A stretch of DNA of 59,422 nt from Bacteroidales bacterium (GTDB lineage: Bacteria; Bacteroidota; Bacteroidia; Bacteroidales; P3), in contig SFPR01000010.1 of NCBI GenBank assembly GCA_004551865.1, forward strand, positions 1 to 59,422. The letters run 5' to 3'. A model generated the notes under the pieces. It did no database searches and was not told the origin of the DNA. It saw nothing but the letters and a program-made list of their open reading frames with translations. Of the stretch, positions 25,748 through 35,441 are shown piece after piece (the stretch's first letter is position 1; every line of letters starts with the position of its first letter). Position numbers and translations under genes: made by a program.

Positions 25748-26680
25748 CTACTCGACAATCAATTTTCTTACGCTGCCGTTGTCAAGTCTGACAAAATAAA
25801 CACCCTTGTCGTTCAATCTTATGTTTTGTCCTTTGTAGTGTTCGATTTGCTCTACGACCTGTCCGAGAGTGTTGGTTATCACAATGCGGCTGTCGTTTAC
25901 GCCTTCGATGCGAAAATCTCCCGAAGTAGGGTTAGGATAAACCGAAAGAGTGTTGTCAAAGCTCAAAGCCTCCACACCGGAAGAGTAAACCACGTTCACA
26001 TCGTCCAAGAACAATGATGAAAAATTGACTGCGATCTCCTCACTTTCGACAAGAGCCAAAAAGATAAGCTCTGTTGCCGGAGTGCCTGCAAAGTTCATCA
26101 AATCCATTGTAAACTCCTGATAACCCTCTGACTTCACCATTATTTCTTCATTTGAGTAATATCCAATTCCGACAATTTGTCTCTGTCCTTCGATCTCGGC
26201 AACCATCAATCCGAGTATGGCAAACAAACTATTCTCTGCATCTACCGGTACAAAATTATAATAACCTGTAATTGCAGTAGGTTGCTCTGTGAGTGCCAAT
26301 CCGTCTGTGAGCAGGTTGGCAAAGGTTTGCATATCCATTTCCACATCGCCTGCCGTTCCCGAAGTAAACATTTGGATAAGCGTTGCCATATCTATGGTTG
26401 CATTTGTGAGAAATCCCGGCACCACAAAGGTCTCTTCCATTCCCATAATGGTAGCCAATACGGGCGGAAAGTTTTGCGGAGCTACCTCAATGGCAAAATT
26501 GCCGCTGTGAGCATCGGTAGATTTTGCCACCTTGCAGAGATTGTATCCCATATAACCCAAAGAGTTCCAACCCTGAGGGGCATTGCCAACCCAAGTCTCG
26601 AAACCGCTGTTGTTAAACTGCTGTGCATTTAGTGAAAGCACCAAAAATGCAACCGTCAAAAATGATAAAAACTTTTTCAT
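25748..26680 (-). CDS. T9SS-secreted protein with type A sorting domain
   Basis: 310 residues with a signal peptide (FLTVAFLVLSLNAQ). The N-terminus continues QQFNNSGFETWVGNAPQGWNS, like PCMD/carbohydrate-binding jelly-roll modules (FENW pattern). The last ~75 residues form a type A C-terminal sorting domain: LSVYPNPTSGDFRIEG, then ITNTLGQVV and GVYFVRLDNGSVRKLIVE. It should cross the inner membrane by Sec and the outer membrane by the type IX system. Substrate and function of the central domain are unknown. It has its own promoter at 26756-26786. Confidence 0.85.
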   Translation of the reverse strand: MKKFLSFLTVAFLVLSLNAQQFNNSGFETWVGNAPQGWNSLGYMGYNLCKVAKSTDAHSGNFAIEVAPQNFPPVLATIMGMEETFVVPGFLTNATIDMATLIQMFTSGTAGDVEMDMQTFANLLTDGLALTEQPTAITGYYNFVPVDAENSLFAILGLMVAEIEGQRQIVGIGYYSNEEIMVKSEGYQEFTMDLMNFAGTPATELIFLALVESEEIAVNFSSLFLDDVNVVYSSGVEALSFDNTLSVYPNPTSGDFRIEGVNDSRIVITNTLGQVVEQIEHYKGQNIRLNDKGVYFVRLDNGSVRKLIVE

Positions 26681-26755
26681 ACGTCAAATATTAAATTGAT
26701 TATTACTAAAACACTGCTTGCAATCAAGCATTTAAGATTGCAAACAAACAACGTG

Positions 26756-26786
26756 CAAAATTAGAACTTTTTTTGTTTACGGCAAA
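26756..26786 (-). promoter_or_regulatory. Promoter of the T9SS cargo-lptE-DUF2723 operon
   Basis: Minus strand: TTTG (26786-26783), 19-base spacer, TAATTTTG (26763-26756). The -33 box abuts and overlaps the first palindrome of array 3, so a protein bound to the array could affect this promoter. Confidence 0.65.
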
Positions 26787-26859
26787 ACGCCGAAAGGATT
26801 TTCTAACTCGGCGTTTCAGAAAAATAAAACGGCGTTTTGTCGCAACAAAACGCCGTTTT
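26784..26859. repeat. 21-bp phased palindrome array 3 (four units)
   Basis: Cores at 26788, 26809, 26830 and 26851; all intervals 21 bp. The first two units are partly decayed, the last two intact. The array ends two bases past the stop of the TPR-like gene and overlaps the -33 box of the next promoter. Confidence 0.9.
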
Positions 26860-26861
26860 GC

Positions 26862-29066
26862 TTATCCGTTGAGTTTCTGCCACTTAATCAAGTTCTTCTT
26901 GTAGCTTTTCAAAAGGTACTTAAACCATTTGTCTTGACCGTATTTGTCTTGCAGACGGTTCGATTGGGCAATTTTTTCGTTTCGTTTACTCTCTTGAAGG
27001 CTCATCATTTCGCCCAATTTCTTCTGAATTTTCTTCGTATGCTTAGCTTTGTAACCAAAATCCTTCAAACTTGCCAAGGCTTCGACGCTCTGCTCATATT
27101 GGCGGTACTTCATGAGTTGTTCGATTGTCTTTACAGCCAAGTCATCGTTGCCAAAAGAATACAAAACCTCCCTGAGAGGACGATGTTGCACACTCATCTC
27201 TTTGAGATTGTGCAGAATGTAAAACTCTTCCAATGCCGCATATTCTTTAAGGTAGCGATTGGTATCCCCTTGTGCCAATATATCATCAACAATCTCCTTT
27301 TGCTTAACATATTCCAATGGTTGCTCTATCTGACGCTTCAAAGCCCTCAGACGACTCTTGTCTAAGCGGCATTCGCTGCTACCCTTAATTTGCATGGCTC
27401 TGTTTATGTAGTCTTCGGCAAGGTAAAAATCGTTTTGCTTTATGCAGTCGATGATGTTATACACCATTGTGTTTATCTCTTCCTGCTTTTTGCTGCACAC
27501 TTTGTTGTCTATCGCTCTCAGATAGCTGTTCATAATTTTGACAACCACGCTGTCTTCTTTCATTTTGTAGCGTTCAAGCAACTCTTCCGTCCTTGCGACC
27601 AAGCTGTCAGCCTTTTCCACATCGCCTTGGAAGATTGCATATTCGGCAGCGTGCATTCGCCTTGCCGTTACCTCCCTTATGGCAGAAAGATACATCTTTT
27701 CGACCTCATCTTTCTCCGCATCAATCTGTGCCAACTTGTTTGCACTTTCCAAAACTTCCAAAGCCTTGTCGTAGTTGTTCACTTTGAGATATGAAAGTGT
27801 CTCAAAAAATTTGTTGTCTATCTCTTTTCTCAAATTGGGCGTCTTTGTGTTGGTTGCGGCTGTGCTTTTTGCAGGCATGGAGTTTGAGGGTGTAGGCACA
27901 TAATCCTTTTCTATCTGTTCGACCTGCTGTTCTGCATCGCTGTCTCTTTCTTTGATAAACTCAGGATACTGTTCTGCATAGCCTGTGTTGGGAGAGACTT
28001 GTTCCAAACTATCCAAAACAGGATCGCTACTCTGCAATGTGCCTTGCAACATGGCAATCTGCTTCAACACTCCCTCCTCAAAACTTCCTCCTACCATGGC
28101 TGCAAGTTCTCTTGCCTTGTGTAGCAAGTCCATCTTGGCTTCGTTGTTCTTTGCCTCCGGCATCGACTTTGCCTGAGCGATATAACTATTCACCACAACG
28201 TTCACAACCTCATCGAAGTCGGCAGTGTCGCTTATTGTCTCTCTGTTTCGAGAAAAATAGTCGTATGTATTGCCTATAAAATCTGCCGCAACATCGTTCC
28301 TGCCTTTTGCTATGGCTTTCTTGGTTATATCTATATGTTCTTTGTAGATACTGTTTTGGCAAATTGAAAGGTTCTTTGCAATCACACCTTGGCTGCATAC
28401 GTTCATCACATCGTTCTTACAATACTCTTCCAAGGAGTTTAGAATATCTACTGCGTAAGAATACTTGCCTTGTTTAATCAAAGAAAGTGCCTGAAGGAGA
28501 TTTTTGTCGTATGTATAGACCAAAAGATTTTTACAGAGCAGACTTTCCTCTTCGGAAGGCGAGAATGAGTTTATCACCTCTATCAACCTGCCCGAAGTTT
28601 GCAAGACCTGACCGCTGTCAAGACTGATTTTGGCAAGTTCATAGTTTGCCATCACATTCTGAGGATTGCTCTTGATACTCTTTTGCAGGTATTCAAAAGC
28701 CTCTTGCGGGCGGTCATTCACCTTGGAGTGAACAGCCTTTCGATAATACCAATCACTCACCCTTGGAGAAAGAAATTCCACAAGCTCTCGATTTTGTTTC
28801 ACCAATGTTTTAAGCTCAATCCACTTTGCATATATATCATTATCGCTGTTGTAAGTCTCGTGTTGCTTCAAGAAATCTTCGGCAGATGAAAGTTGAAACT
28901 CATATACGGGAACCATGTCGAGGTTTTCGCTGTTTATTGCCGAACAAGCCTTAATATGCTTTTGATATTTATCCAATATATCTTTTTTTGCCGAAGGTGA
29001 TAAGACCTGTGCCTGAACCAAAGCGGCAGTCAAAATAAATAAAGCTGTAAGAAAAACTTTTCTCAT
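26862..29066 (-). CDS. Exported TPR-like protein
   Basis: 734 residues with a Sec signal peptide (VFLTALFILTAALVQAQ). The rest is almost entirely helical and polar, with TPR-like pieces (RPQEAFEYLQKSIKSNPQNVMANYELAKISLDSG shows the 34-residue spacing only partly here), DKALEVLESANKLAQ and further repeats, separated by a Ser/Thr/Pro/Glu-rich linker near residues 385-420. No catalytic motif is visible, so a periplasmic scaffold role is a guess from the fold. CAAAGTTA at 29104-29111 (minus TAACTTTG) is a plausible -7 box, but no good -33 box accompanies it. Confidence 0.7.
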   Translation of the reverse strand: MRKVFLTALFILTAALVQAQVLSPSAKKDILDKYQKHIKACSAINSENLDMVPVYEFQLSSAEDFLKQHETYNSDNDIYAKWIELKTLVKQNRELVEFLSPRVSDWYYRKAVHSKVNDRPQEAFEYLQKSIKSNPQNVMANYELAKISLDSGQVLQTSGRLIEVINSFSPSEEESLLCKNLLVYTYDKNLLQALSLIKQGKYSYAVDILNSLEEYCKNDVMNVCSQGVIAKNLSICQNSIYKEHIDITKKAIAKGRNDVAADFIGNTYDYFSRNRETISDTADFDEVVNVVVNSYIAQAKSMPEAKNNEAKMDLLHKARELAAMVGGSFEEGVLKQIAMLQGTLQSSDPVLDSLEQVSPNTGYAEQYPEFIKERDSDAEQQVEQIEKDYVPTPSNSMPAKSTAATNTKTPNLRKEIDNKFFETLSYLKVNNYDKALEVLESANKLAQIDAEKDEVEKMYLSAIREVTARRMHAAEYAIFQGDVEKADSLVARTEELLERYKMKEDSVVVKIMNSYLRAIDNKVCSKKQEEINTMVYNIIDCIKQNDFYLAEDYINRAMQIKGSSECRLDKSRLRALKRQIEQPLEYVKQKEIVDDILAQGDTNRYLKEYAALEEFYILHNLKEMSVQHRPLREVLYSFGNDDLAVKTIEQLMKYRQYEQSVEALASLKDFGYKAKHTKKIQKKLGEMMSLQESKRNEKIAQSNRLQDKYGQDKWFKYLLKSYKKNLIKWQKLNG

Positions 29067-29146
29067 GTCGTAATGCTTGTGTGTTTCACTTGTTTTAACG
29101 AGGCAAAGTTAGCACTTATTTTGAGAAATTACGGCTTAAACCGACA

Positions 29147-29181
29147 AAAACGCCCTATTTTTGAACTTTTTTCGCCGTTTT
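29147..29181. repeat. Two-unit remnant of the palindrome array
   Basis: AAAACGCCC (core 29151) and CGCCGTTTT (core 29173) are 22 bp apart. They sit directly upstream of the -33 box of the M6 protease promoter. This may be a degenerate or incipient array. Confidence 0.5.
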
Positions 29182-29183
29182 GA

Positions 29184-29215
29184 TTTGGTAATATCGTCAA
29201 AACCATATACCTTTG
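29184..29215 (+). promoter_or_regulatory. Promoter of the M6 metalloprotease gene
   Basis: TTTG (29184-29187), 20-base spacer, TACCTTTG (29208-29215). The leader to the ATG is about 40 bases. Confidence 0.75.
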
Positions 29216-29260
29216 TACCCTCAAAAAAATATCAATTAACATCATAACAGATTTAGAAAC

Positions 29261-32200
29261 ATGAATAAAAAAGCATTTTGGATTTTGCTGTTTATGCTAA
29301 TCCTCTTTAATGTCAAGTCTTTTTGTACTCCGGCATATCCCTATCCTATAGAGGTTACTCAATCTGACAAATCGGTGGTTACAGTTACCCTCAAAGGAGA
29401 CGAAAAAGTCAGTTGGGCAAAGTCGGTCGATGGTTTTACGTTGCTCAGAGCCGAAAATGGCGACTTTGTATATGCAATCGCTGACGGAAGAGGAGGAATA
29501 AAGCCCTCAAATGTGTTGGCACACAACCCAAATCAACGTTCGGAAGAAGAAATTGCTCTCCTTGCCACTCTGAGTGAGGACTTGTTTTACTCACAAGAGC
29601 AAATCGCTTACTTGAAACAATTTTGGGCAATAAACCAAGACTTTGAAAACAGATTGTCTCAAGCACCCAAATCAACCACAAGCCCTACTGAAACATACAG
29701 AATGGTAGTTATTTTGATGGGATTTGCAGATTTGGCGTTCACCACGCCGAGAGCAGAGATTGATGCTTTGTTTAATCAAGTCGGATACTCGGTCAATGGA
29801 AATGCCGGCAGCATCAGAGATTACTTCTTGGCATCTTCGGCAGGAAAATTGAGCCTCGAAGCCACCGTTGTCGGACCTTACACGGCTGCAAACAACATGG
29901 CATACTACGGACAGAACTATGAAGGAACCCACACCGATATGCATGTAAGGGAATTGGTTACCGAAGCAGTCATTTTTGCCGACCCCGAAGTCGATTTTTC
30001 TCAATTTACCAATGGTGAAGGCGAAAACGTGTCTTGCGTTTACGTCATTTATGCGGGCGTTCCTGAAAGTTCGGGCAACAATTCCAACACCATTTGGCCC
30101 CATCGTTCAAGATTGTATTCTTCTTTTGCCATTGACGGAGTTTATGTTTCGGATTACGGAGTTTCTTCCGAAAAACAAGGCAGCGAATACAATCCTCAGC
30201 CTCCTACAATAGGCACTATATGCCACGAGTTCTCACACGTATTGGGTCAGGCAGACTATTACGACACTGACTACGACGAGCAAGGCAGCTTTAACGACCA
30301 TGGCAGCTGGGATTTGATGTGCAGCGGCAACTACAACAACGATGGAAAATGCCCTCCTTTGTGGTCGGCTCACGAAAGAGAAGTAAGAGGATACATAGAA
30401 ATTGAAGAGCTTTTGGCAGAAGGCAGCAACACTCTTCCTCCTTTGCACTCTGTCAATAAGGCATACAAGATGACAATCTCCCAAAACGAATACTTCTTGT
30501 TGGAAAACAGACAAAAAGTCGGCTGGGATTACTATCTGCCGGGACATGGTATGCTCATATTTCATGTAAACAAAAATGTGGCAGGCTGGAACTCGAACTG
30601 TGCAAACTGCAATCCTAACAACCCCGGAATGGATTTGGAAGAAGCAAATCCAAACAGCGTTTACAACAGAGCGAGCAACCCTTTCCCCGGAACAAGCAAC
30701 CGAACGAGTTTTACCGACAGCACCAATCCAAACAGCATGAGCTATGCCGGCAATCCTATCAACCGTCCTATAACAAACATACAAGAGAACACATCGACAG
30801 GAAACATCATATTCGATTATGGAGCAGCAGATGCGACAAGACCGATTGTTACAACACTATCGGCAATCGGCTTTTCTGATAGTATATCTGTGGCAGCAAG
30901 CATAGACAACACCCAATCGCTCTCGATAATCGAAAGAGGAGTCTGCTTTTCTGACACAACAGCCACACCAACCGTGCTTTGCAATACCATGACATCTTCT
31001 TCCAACAGCAACAATTTCTCAATCGGTCTTGGCAACTTGCAGCCCGACAGAGAATATTTCGTAAGAGCATACGCCAAGACGGCAGACAAGGTAGGTTATG
31101 GCGAAATAATGAAAGTAAAAACTCGCTGTATGGCAGAGTTGGAATTTCCTTTTGAAGACGGCTTTGAGCAAAACAATACGACATTTGACTGTTGGGAAAA
31201 CGAATTCGGAATATTTGTTACAAACACTTGGAGCTTGACCGACACAGCATACGAATCGGGCGGAATATCTTCGGCAGCCGAAGGAAGCAACTGGGCTTTC
31301 ATTCGTTCCGATTGGACAAACGGCACCCAAACAACCAAGCTTGTAACTCTTCCTATCGACCTTTCAAACATCAATCAGGCTATTTTGTCATTCTCATACG
31401 CACAAAAAGCAAAATCGGGAAAGCAAGACAAACTGAAAGTTTACTATAAAAATTCACCAAACGGAGCATGGACTCTTCTACAATCCTACAACTCCAACGT
31501 ATCTTCGTGGACCACTGCGACAATCTCTCTTCCGAATACTTCCAACTACTACTTGATTGCCTTTGAAGCAACATTGCAGGGAGGATATGGGGTATGTTTG
31601 GATAATGTGAGCGTGCATGAGGGAGACCAAAACGCATTTCCACACATCAGCACCTTGTCTTTTGACGACCTTACAGACGTTTCGGCAAAAGTTGATGCAG
31701 CTTTGTTATCACAAGGCAACAATCCTGTATATCAGATGGGCGTATGCTATGCCACACATCAAAATCCGACGATTGAAGATGCCGTTATAGTTGTTCCTAA
31801 CGCCGACAATTTCTCGGTAAACTTACAATCGTTAGAACCAAATACCACTTACTATGTCAGAGCCTTCGCAAGAAATAACGGACACTTGAGTTATGGCGAG
31901 GAGATTGAGTTTTTGACCTTGTGTCAGAGGATAAGCACCTATCCTTATAACGCATTGACAGAGCAAGACAACCCTTGCATAAGAACAAATGCCTGGACAT
32001 TCGACTCAGAAAACAATTCTTACAGATTTGAAAGCGGGCAGAGCGGAAGCAGAGACCTTCTTGTGTTACCTATTTTCGATTTGGAACACTTTGAAGACAT
32101 CTATTTGTGCTTTGACCGCCTGCAAGCTCAGTCTGCAAGCTCGACAATCGACACCCTCAGGGTATTATATCGCACCAATGTGGCAGACCCATGGAACGAA

Positions 32201-33475
32201 TTGGCACTTTTCTCAAACGCAACTACCGATTATACAAGAGACAGCCTACCTTTGAACTATACAAGCAGCACTTTGTTCATCGCATTTGAGGGAATTTCAA
32301 ATTCTTCTTCTCTTTCGGTAAAAAATATACTTGTCAATGCCACAATGCAAACTCCTTTTGTCATAACCAACGAGCCTCAGTTGGCAACCTACAACAGCAT
32401 CAGCGTTTCCGGAGAGGTTACAATGTCGGGATTGAGCGAAGTTACATCGAGAGGAATTTGTTGGTCAGTCGAAACCATGCCGACAACTGCCGACAACACT
32501 CTTGCTCTTGGCAGCGGCATCGGAACATTTGAGGGAACGATAAGCAACCTTCAAGAACACACCACTTATTATATAAGAGCCTTTGCAACCAATTCTTACG
32601 GCACAACTTACGGACAACAATTCCAAATCTCCACTCCTTACACTCCTATACTCAACAACACCATTTCGGAGAGCCAACAAATTTGCGAAGGCAGCATTGC
32701 CGACGACTTGCAAGGCTCTCAACCAAGCGGAGGTAGCGGAACATACACCTATCAGTGGATAATGAGTACCGATAGCATCGTATGGGTCGAAAGCACCATG
32801 AGTTCGGTTTCCAATCTTCAAGACCTCGAAATGCGACAGCTCTTTGCAACAACCTATTTCGCCAGAGTGGTATCCTCAACCTTTGTAAGCGACACAAGCA
32901 ACGTGGTAACAATTTTGGTCAGTCCTGCTTCAAGGGGCGGCAATGTGTTCCTTGTGAGCGACAATCCTGCCTCGGGAAGCGAACTAAGATTGCAACTGAG
33001 AGCCTCATTGGGCGATGTGTTGTATTGGGAAAAGAGAAAAGAGGGATACAACTACGAAAGAATTGAAAATTCGCAAGACAGCATCTATCTGACAGACATT
33101 CCTGCCGAAGCAGGCACTTGGAGTTACAGAGCTGTTGTCAAGAGCGGAACTTGCGAAGAGGCAACATCGGGTTCTTTGAGCGTGAACGTAGCTCAGGGAG
33201 TGGGCTTAAACGACATTGCAACCAATAAAACATCAATCAAAGTAAGCCCCAACCCATCTGACGGACACATAAAAATCCATTCCGGCAGCGATTTGGGCAA
33301 GGCAAAGATTGAGGTAATTTCCACAGACGGCAAGTTGGTACATTGTCTTCAAGACTTAACAATACCAAACGGCGAAACAGAATTGTATCTCGGCGACTTG
33401 CGCAGCGGTTCTTACGTATTGAGAATTTACTTTGAACAATCCACATGGGAATGCGTACTGATAATAAACAGATAA
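29261..33475 (+). CDS. T9SS-secreted M6 family metalloprotease
   Basis: 1404 residues. A signal peptide is followed by a propeptide-like region and an M6 peptidase domain with zinc motif CHEFSHVLGQADYYD (HEFSH at residues 322-326). Behind it alternate FN3-like modules of the Bacteroidota type (RGVCFSD / MGVCYAT / RGICWS with YYVRAFA.N..) and two jelly-roll modules. The C-terminus carries a type A sorting domain (IKVSPNPSDGHIKIHSG ... GSYVLRIYF). Secreted or surface-attached protease via type IX secretion; substrates unknown. nadC follows after 8 bases. Confidence 0.9.
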   Translation: MNKKAFWILLFMLILFNVKSFCTPAYPYPIEVTQSDKSVVTVTLKGDEKVSWAKSVDGFTLLRAENGDFVYAIADGRGGIKPSNVLAHNPNQRSEEEIALLATLSEDLFYSQEQIAYLKQFWAINQDFENRLSQAPKSTTSPTETYRMVVILMGFADLAFTTPRAEIDALFNQVGYSVNGNAGSIRDYFLASSAGKLSLEATVVGPYTAANNMAYYGQNYEGTHTDMHVRELVTEAVIFADPEVDFSQFTNGEGENVSCVYVIYAGVPESSGNNSNTIWPHRSRLYSSFAIDGVYVSDYGVSSEKQGSEYNPQPPTIGTICHEFSHVLGQADYYDTDYDEQGSFNDHGSWDLMCSGNYNNDGKCPPLWSAHEREVRGYIEIEELLAEGSNTLPPLHSVNKAYKMTISQNEYFLLENRQKVGWDYYLPGHGMLIFHVNKNVAGWNSNCANCNPNNPGMDLEEANPNSVYNRASNPFPGTSNRTSFTDSTNPNSMSYAGNPINRPITNIQENTSTGNIIFDYGAADATRPIVTTLSAIGFSDSISVAASIDNTQSLSIIERGVCFSDTTATPTVLCNTMTSSSNSNNFSIGLGNLQPDREYFVRAYAKTADKVGYGEIMKVKTRCMAELEFPFEDGFEQNNTTFDCWENEFGIFVTNTWSLTDTAYESGGISSAAEGSNWAFIRSDWTNGTQTTKLVTLPIDLSNINQAILSFSYAQKAKSGKQDKLKVYYKNSPNGAWTLLQSYNSNVSSWTTATISLPNTSNYYLIAFEATLQGGYGVCLDNVSVHEGDQNAFPHISTLSFDDLTDVSAKVDAALLSQGNNPVYQMGVCYATHQNPTIEDAVIVVPNADNFSVNLQSLEPNTTYYVRAFARNNGHLSYGEEIEFLTLCQRISTYPYNALTEQDNPCIRTNAWTFDSENNSYRFESGQSGSRDLLVLPIFDLEHFEDIYLCFDRLQAQSASSTIDTLRVLYRTNVADPWNELALFSNATTDYTRDSLPLNYTSSTLFIAFEGISNSSSLSVKNILVNATMQTPFVITNEPQLATYNSISVSGEVTMSGLSEVTSRGICWSVETMPTTADNTLALGSGIGTFEGTISNLQEHTTYYIRAFATNSYGTTYGQQFQISTPYTPILNNTISESQQICEGSIADDLQGSQPSGGSGTYTYQWIMSTDSIVWVESTMSSVSNLQDLEMRQLFATTYFARVVSSTFVSDTSNVVTILVSPASRGGNVFLVSDNPASGSELRLQLRASLGDVLYWEKRKEGYNYERIENSQDSIYLTDIPAEAGTWSYRAVVKSGTCEEATSGSLSVNVAQGVGLNDIATNKTSIKVSPNPSDGHIKIHSGSDLGKAKIEVISTDGKLVHCLQDLTIPNGETELYLGDLRSGSYVLRIYFEQSTWECVLIINR

Positions 33476-33483
33476 ACCAAGAT

Positions 33484-34335
33484 ATGACACTCGACACACA
33501 ATACATAAGACAACATATCCTCACTGCCCTCAGCGAAGACGTGGGCAGTGGGGACTATTCCTCACTTGCCTGCATTGATTGCAAGGACAGAAACAAAGCA
33601 AAGTTGATTGCAAAACAAGATTGCATCATTTGCGGAATGCAAATAGCCGAAATGGTTTTTGAACTTGTGGACAAAAGCCTGCAATTTGAACCTTTGGCAA
33701 AAGACGGACAGGCTGTAAAAAAAGGCGATGTACTTTTTGTTGTGTCAGGTTCTGCAATCTCCATTCTCACTGCCGAAAGAACGGTGCTAAACTATATGCA
33801 ACGCCTTTCGGGAATAGCGACCACAACGGCAGAATACGTCAAAGCACTCGAGGGATACCACACCAAATTGCTCGATACTCGCAAAACAACTCCCACACTC
33901 AGAGTATTGGAGAAATATGCTGTCAAAACAGGAGGCGGAACCAACCACCGAATGGGATTGTACGACATGATAATGCTCAAAGACAACCATATTGACTTTG
34001 CAGGAGGTATAGAGCAGGCAATAGACAAGACAAATGCCTACATAAAAGCCAACAATCTCGATATAAAGATTGAAATCGAAGTCAGAAACTTTGAAGAATT
34101 GGAAAGAGTTCTCAAAAAAGGCGGCATCGACAGGATAATGTTGGACAATTTCTCACCCGAAGACACCAAAAGAGCCGTCAAAATGATTGACCATCGCTAC
34201 GAAACCGAAAGCTCGGGCGGCATAACAAAAGACAATCTCTTGTTGTATGCACAAAGCGGAGTTGATTTCATTTCGGTGGGAGCTGTTACCCATCACATAA
34301 AAAGTGTGGATTTGAGTTTGCTTGCCGAGAATTGA
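33484..34335 (+). CDS. nadC: Nicotinate-nucleotide pyrophosphorylase (NadC)
   Basis: 283-residue quinolinate phosphoribosyltransferase of de novo NAD synthesis. Diagnostic segments: ALSEDVGSGDYSS at the N-terminus, RTVLNYMQRLSGIAT, LDTRKTTPTLRVLEKYAVKTGG and GLYDMIMLKDNH, plus IEIEVRNFEELE and IMLDNFSPED for PRPP and quinolinate binding. The frame is open upstream to 33445, inside the protease gene. The ATG at 33484 matches the family start. It overlaps the following gene by one base (TGATG). Confidence 0.96.
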   Translation: MTLDTQYIRQHILTALSEDVGSGDYSSLACIDCKDRNKAKLIAKQDCIICGMQIAEMVFELVDKSLQFEPLAKDGQAVKKGDVLFVVSGSAISILTAERTVLNYMQRLSGIATTTAEYVKALEGYHTKLLDTRKTTPTLRVLEKYAVKTGGGTNHRMGLYDMIMLKDNHIDFAGGIEQAIDKTNAYIKANNLDIKIEIEVRNFEELERVLKKGGIDRIMLDNFSPEDTKRAVKMIDHRYETESSGGITKDNLLLYAQSGVDFISVGAVTHHIKSVDLSLLAEN

Positions 34336-35399
34336 TGGACCAAAGCAACAAAACCAAATACCTTCGCAAGCTCATCTATTGGCGACCGGTGAGAGAAGTG
34401 TTACACACTTCGAGACTGTTGGTCATTCCCGGCTTTCAAGGCATACCACTATTCGATGTGGCAGTATTTTTCATCAAAGGACTGATGAAAGGCGTGCTGA
34501 ACCAAAGAGCCGCCGCCACATCGTTTCACTTTATTTTGGCATTGTTTCCGCTACTTCTGTTTTTCTTTACCCTTCTACCCTACTTCGACACCACTTATTA
34601 TGCGGCTCAACTCTTCGATTTCTTAAAAGACTTTGTTCCCGAGACTATTTACCCGACCATAGAGACAACCATGCAAGACATCTTGCAACGCAAACATAAC
34701 GGATTGCTCTCTGTGGGTTTCATCTCATCAATTTACGTTGCTTCAAGCGGCATTAACGCCATACTTATATCCTTTAACCAATCTCATCACTCGATAGAAA
34801 AACGCAAATGGTTAAAACGCCGGCTTATGAGTATGCTCATAGTTGTGATAATTGCCATTGTGGTAATCATAAGTTTCACCTTGACAGGCGGCTTCAAGAT
34901 TTTTGTGCGATACTTAGAACAAGAAAGCATCTTGGATTCCGCAGCCAAAATGTTCATGCTCAAAGCTGCCCAGTGGATACTGCTCATTGTCATAGTCTAT
35001 TTTGCCTTTGCGTCGCTCTATTACTATACCCCTGCGGTAAGAACTCATTACACATTCTTTTCGGCAGGAGCCACACTTGCCACAATTCTCTTCATATTAA
35101 CAACACAAGGCTTCAACTTTTACATCACACACTTCTCTCAATACAATGCTCTTTATGGTTCGATAGGTGTACTGATTATCGTTCTGCTGTGGATATACCT
35201 CAACTCCTTTATTCTTCTTATCGGATTTGAACTCAATGCCAGCATTGCCGAAGCTCACCTCACTCTGAACACAGATGCAGACAGCGAAGACAAACTTTCA
35301 CTCAACAGAACATCTCGCACCTCCTCGCCCATGCAACGTTGGAAACGCTGGCAGAGACGCCGTATTCTCAAGCTGCAACGCAAAAGCCGACAAAGCTAA
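34335..35399 (+). CDS. YihY/virulence factor BrkB family membrane protein
   Basis: 354 residues with about six membrane helices. The family blocks are present: GVLNQRAAATSFHFILALFP at the first helix, YVASSGINAILISFNQSH, YYYTPAVRTHYTFFSAGA and YNALYGSIGVLIIVLLWIYL with FILLIGFELNA. This inner-membrane family was once named ribonuclease BN, which is not supported. Its molecular function is unsettled. The C-terminal tail is strongly basic (RWKRWQRRRILKLQRKSR). It is translationally coupled to nadC; the link is common in Bacteroidales but its meaning is unclear. Confidence 0.88.
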   Translation: MDQSNKTKYLRKLIYWRPVREVLHTSRLLVIPGFQGIPLFDVAVFFIKGLMKGVLNQRAAATSFHFILALFPLLLFFFTLLPYFDTTYYAAQLFDFLKDFVPETIYPTIETTMQDILQRKHNGLLSVGFISSIYVASSGINAILISFNQSHHSIEKRKWLKRRLMSMLIVVIIAIVVIISFTLTGGFKIFVRYLEQESILDSAAKMFMLKAAQWILLIVIVYFAFASLYYYTPAVRTHYTFFSAGATLATILFILTTQGFNFYITHFSQYNALYGSIGVLIIVLLWIYLNSFILLIGFELNASIAEAHLTLNTDADSEDKLSLNRTSRTSSPMQRWKRWQRRRILKLQRKSRQS

Positions 35400-35441
35400 C
35401 AAAAGAACTAAGTTACCGCAAAGCTCAATCGCTCCTGCACA

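Noticed and set aside
34335..35399. Annotation of the BrkB-family protein as ribonuclease BN
   Set aside because: The RNase BN assignment for this membrane family is historical; the sequence shows helices and no nuclease motif.
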